A stretch of 9,683 bases of DNA. Source: Pseudomonadota bacterium (GTDB taxonomy: Bacteria; Pseudomonadota; Alphaproteobacteria; Rhizobiales; Rhizobiaceae). The notes beneath the pieces were generated by a model, which had not been told where the DNA came from, did not search any database, and saw nothing but the letters and a program-made list of their open reading frames with translations. Where the stretch lies: assembly GCA_023451915.1 (NCBI GenBank), contig JAEXXS010000058.1, positions 1-9,683 of the forward strand, in the 5' to 3' direction. Of the stretch, positions 9,001-9,683 are shown piece by piece. Both the position numbers and the translations under genes were made by a program. Each line of letters begins with the position of its first letter. The first letter of the stretch is position 1.

Positions 9001-9269
9001 GGCCCAGAACCTGGTAATTTGGTGAAAAATGGCACCTGAAATGACAAGAGCTGTTAGGAGAAATGCGAAGAACGGGGTGGTTCCCCCGGTCGCGCTTTTC
9101 GACGCGGCAGATCGCCAGTCATTTTGGTGTCCGAGGGATGATGTGGTTCATCCGCCCGGCAACTTTGTCGAAAAGAGCTCGAAAATGCACCACATTTCCA
9201 TCGTTTTTTCTCCTCGTATTCAAACGGATGGCCTCACACCATTTCCACCCAATTATCAGGTTCTGGGCC
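9001..9269. repeat. Long imperfect inverted repeat between priA and tal
   Basis: The segment fills most of the 377-base divergent gap. Its outermost 24 bases, starting GGCCCAGAACCTG at 9001, recur inverted at 9246-9269 with only two mismatches. Going inward, two further blocks pair at exactly mirrored distances: AGGAGAAA (9056-9063, inverted at 9207-9214) and CTTTTCGAC (9095-9103, inverted at 9167-9175). A smaller hairpin, GGATGA / TCATCC, lies near the centre (9136-9153). The stretches between these blocks do not match. Possible explanations are a degraded MITE-like element without a transposase, a local palindrome, or a long RNA hairpin. I found no clear target-site duplication and no convincing gene inside. 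Positions 8945-9000 and 9270-9321 show only the flanking gene leaders. Confidence 0.7.
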
Positions 9270-9321
9270 TGATGTATTTAGCTCCCAAAACCACCCGCGC
9301 TCACTATGGAGGAACGCTGTT

Positions 9322-9683
9322 ATGAAGTTTTTCGTGGACACTGCGGACGTCAAGGAAATCCGCGAACTGAACGACCTTGGACTGGTCGATGGCGTGACCA
9401 CCAACCCGTCTCTCATCCTGAAATCGGGTCGTGACATCATTGAAGTCACCAAGGAAATCTGCTCCTTCGTCAAGGGTCCGGTATCTGCCGAAGTCGCCGC
9501 GACCGAATATGAGCAGATGATGAAGGAAGCCGCCGTCATCTCCAAGATTGCAGAAAATATCTGCATCAAGCTGCCCGTGACCCTCGACGGACTGAAGGCC
9601 TGCAAGGCTCTGTCTTCCGATGGCCACAAGGTCAACATGACGCTTTGCTTCTCGGCCAATCAGGCGCTTCTTGCCGCCAAGGC
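9322..9683 (+). CDS. tal: Small transaldolase / fructose-6-phosphate aldolase family enzyme, partial
   Basis: The first 120 codons of a TalC/FSA-type Schiff-base aldolase of about 215-220 residues; the 3' end lies beyond the window. It forms a (beta/alpha)8 barrel and works in the cytosol on sugar phosphates of the pentose phosphate pathway. VTTNPSLI (25-32) is the family signature near the active site, and K83 in IKLPVT is the Schiff-base lysine. Residue 57 is glutamate in AEVAAT; true fructose-6-phosphate aldolase (E. coli FsaA) has Gln59 there, while transaldolases have Glu. This favours transaldolase activity, although pipelines often name such proteins fsa. The ATG at 9322 has GGAGGA eight bases upstream, a strong ribosome binding site. 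The gene is divergent from priA. Confidence 0.95.
   Translation, partial: MKFFVDTADVKEIRELNDLGLVDGVTTNPSLILKSGRDIIEVTKEICSFVKGPVSAEVAATEYEQMMKEAAVISKIAENICIKLPVTLDGLKACKALSSDGHKVNMTLCFSANQALLAAK

Noticed and set aside
9029..9325. 98-codon plus-strand frame in the priA-tal gap
   Set aside because: It lies across the inverted repeat and overlaps the tal start codon. It lacks a good ribosome binding site and resembles no family. The alternative frame at 9063-9272 fails for the same reasons.
9234..9659. Minus-strand frames opposite tal
   Set aside because: They are antisense to a clear transaldolase-family sequence with signature and catalytic residues.

Overview
The window is a stretch of alphaproteobacterial chromosome. 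It most resembles the Brucella/Ochrobactrum group (Rhizobiales). The reasons are the F1-only ATP synthase operon in the order delta-alpha-gamma-beta-epsilon with no F0 genes beside it, an Ala/Lys/Pro-rich N-terminal extension on the beta subunit, priA just upstream, and close resemblance of the subunit sequences to Brucella proteins as I remember them. No database search was possible, so the genus is an inference.

Layout from left to right. Positions 1-116 hold no gene I can assign. On the minus strand, 117-893 carries a MarR-family repressor gene (175-612) with its own intrinsic terminator, a plausible promoter and a likely auto-operator. Positions 838-868 hold the intrinsic terminator of the atp operon. 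Positions 894-6041 are atpHAGDC, transcribed right to left: atpH overlaps atpA by one base, about 20 bases separate atpA from atpG, and the two gaps around atpD (about 70 and 124 bases) hold palindromic elements. Positions 6042-6265 are the structured leader/promoter region of the operon. Positions 6266-6655 encode a small four-helix membrane protein, and 6722-8944 encodes the primosomal helicase PriA, both on the minus strand. Positions 8945-9321 are a divergent intergenic region dominated by a 269-base imperfect inverted repeat. A small transaldolase/fructose-6-phosphate aldolase gene starts at 9322 on the plus strand and runs off the right edge.

Functionally this is core metabolism and replication restart: the catalytic F1 sector of ATP synthase, PriA, and a pentose-phosphate enzyme, plus one local regulator. 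I see no phage, IS transposase, CRISPR array, tRNA/rRNA or defence genes. The unusual content is non-coding: the colinear inverted repeat between priA and the transaldolase gene, and the palindromes and GAAA-capped hairpin inside the atp operon around atpD.
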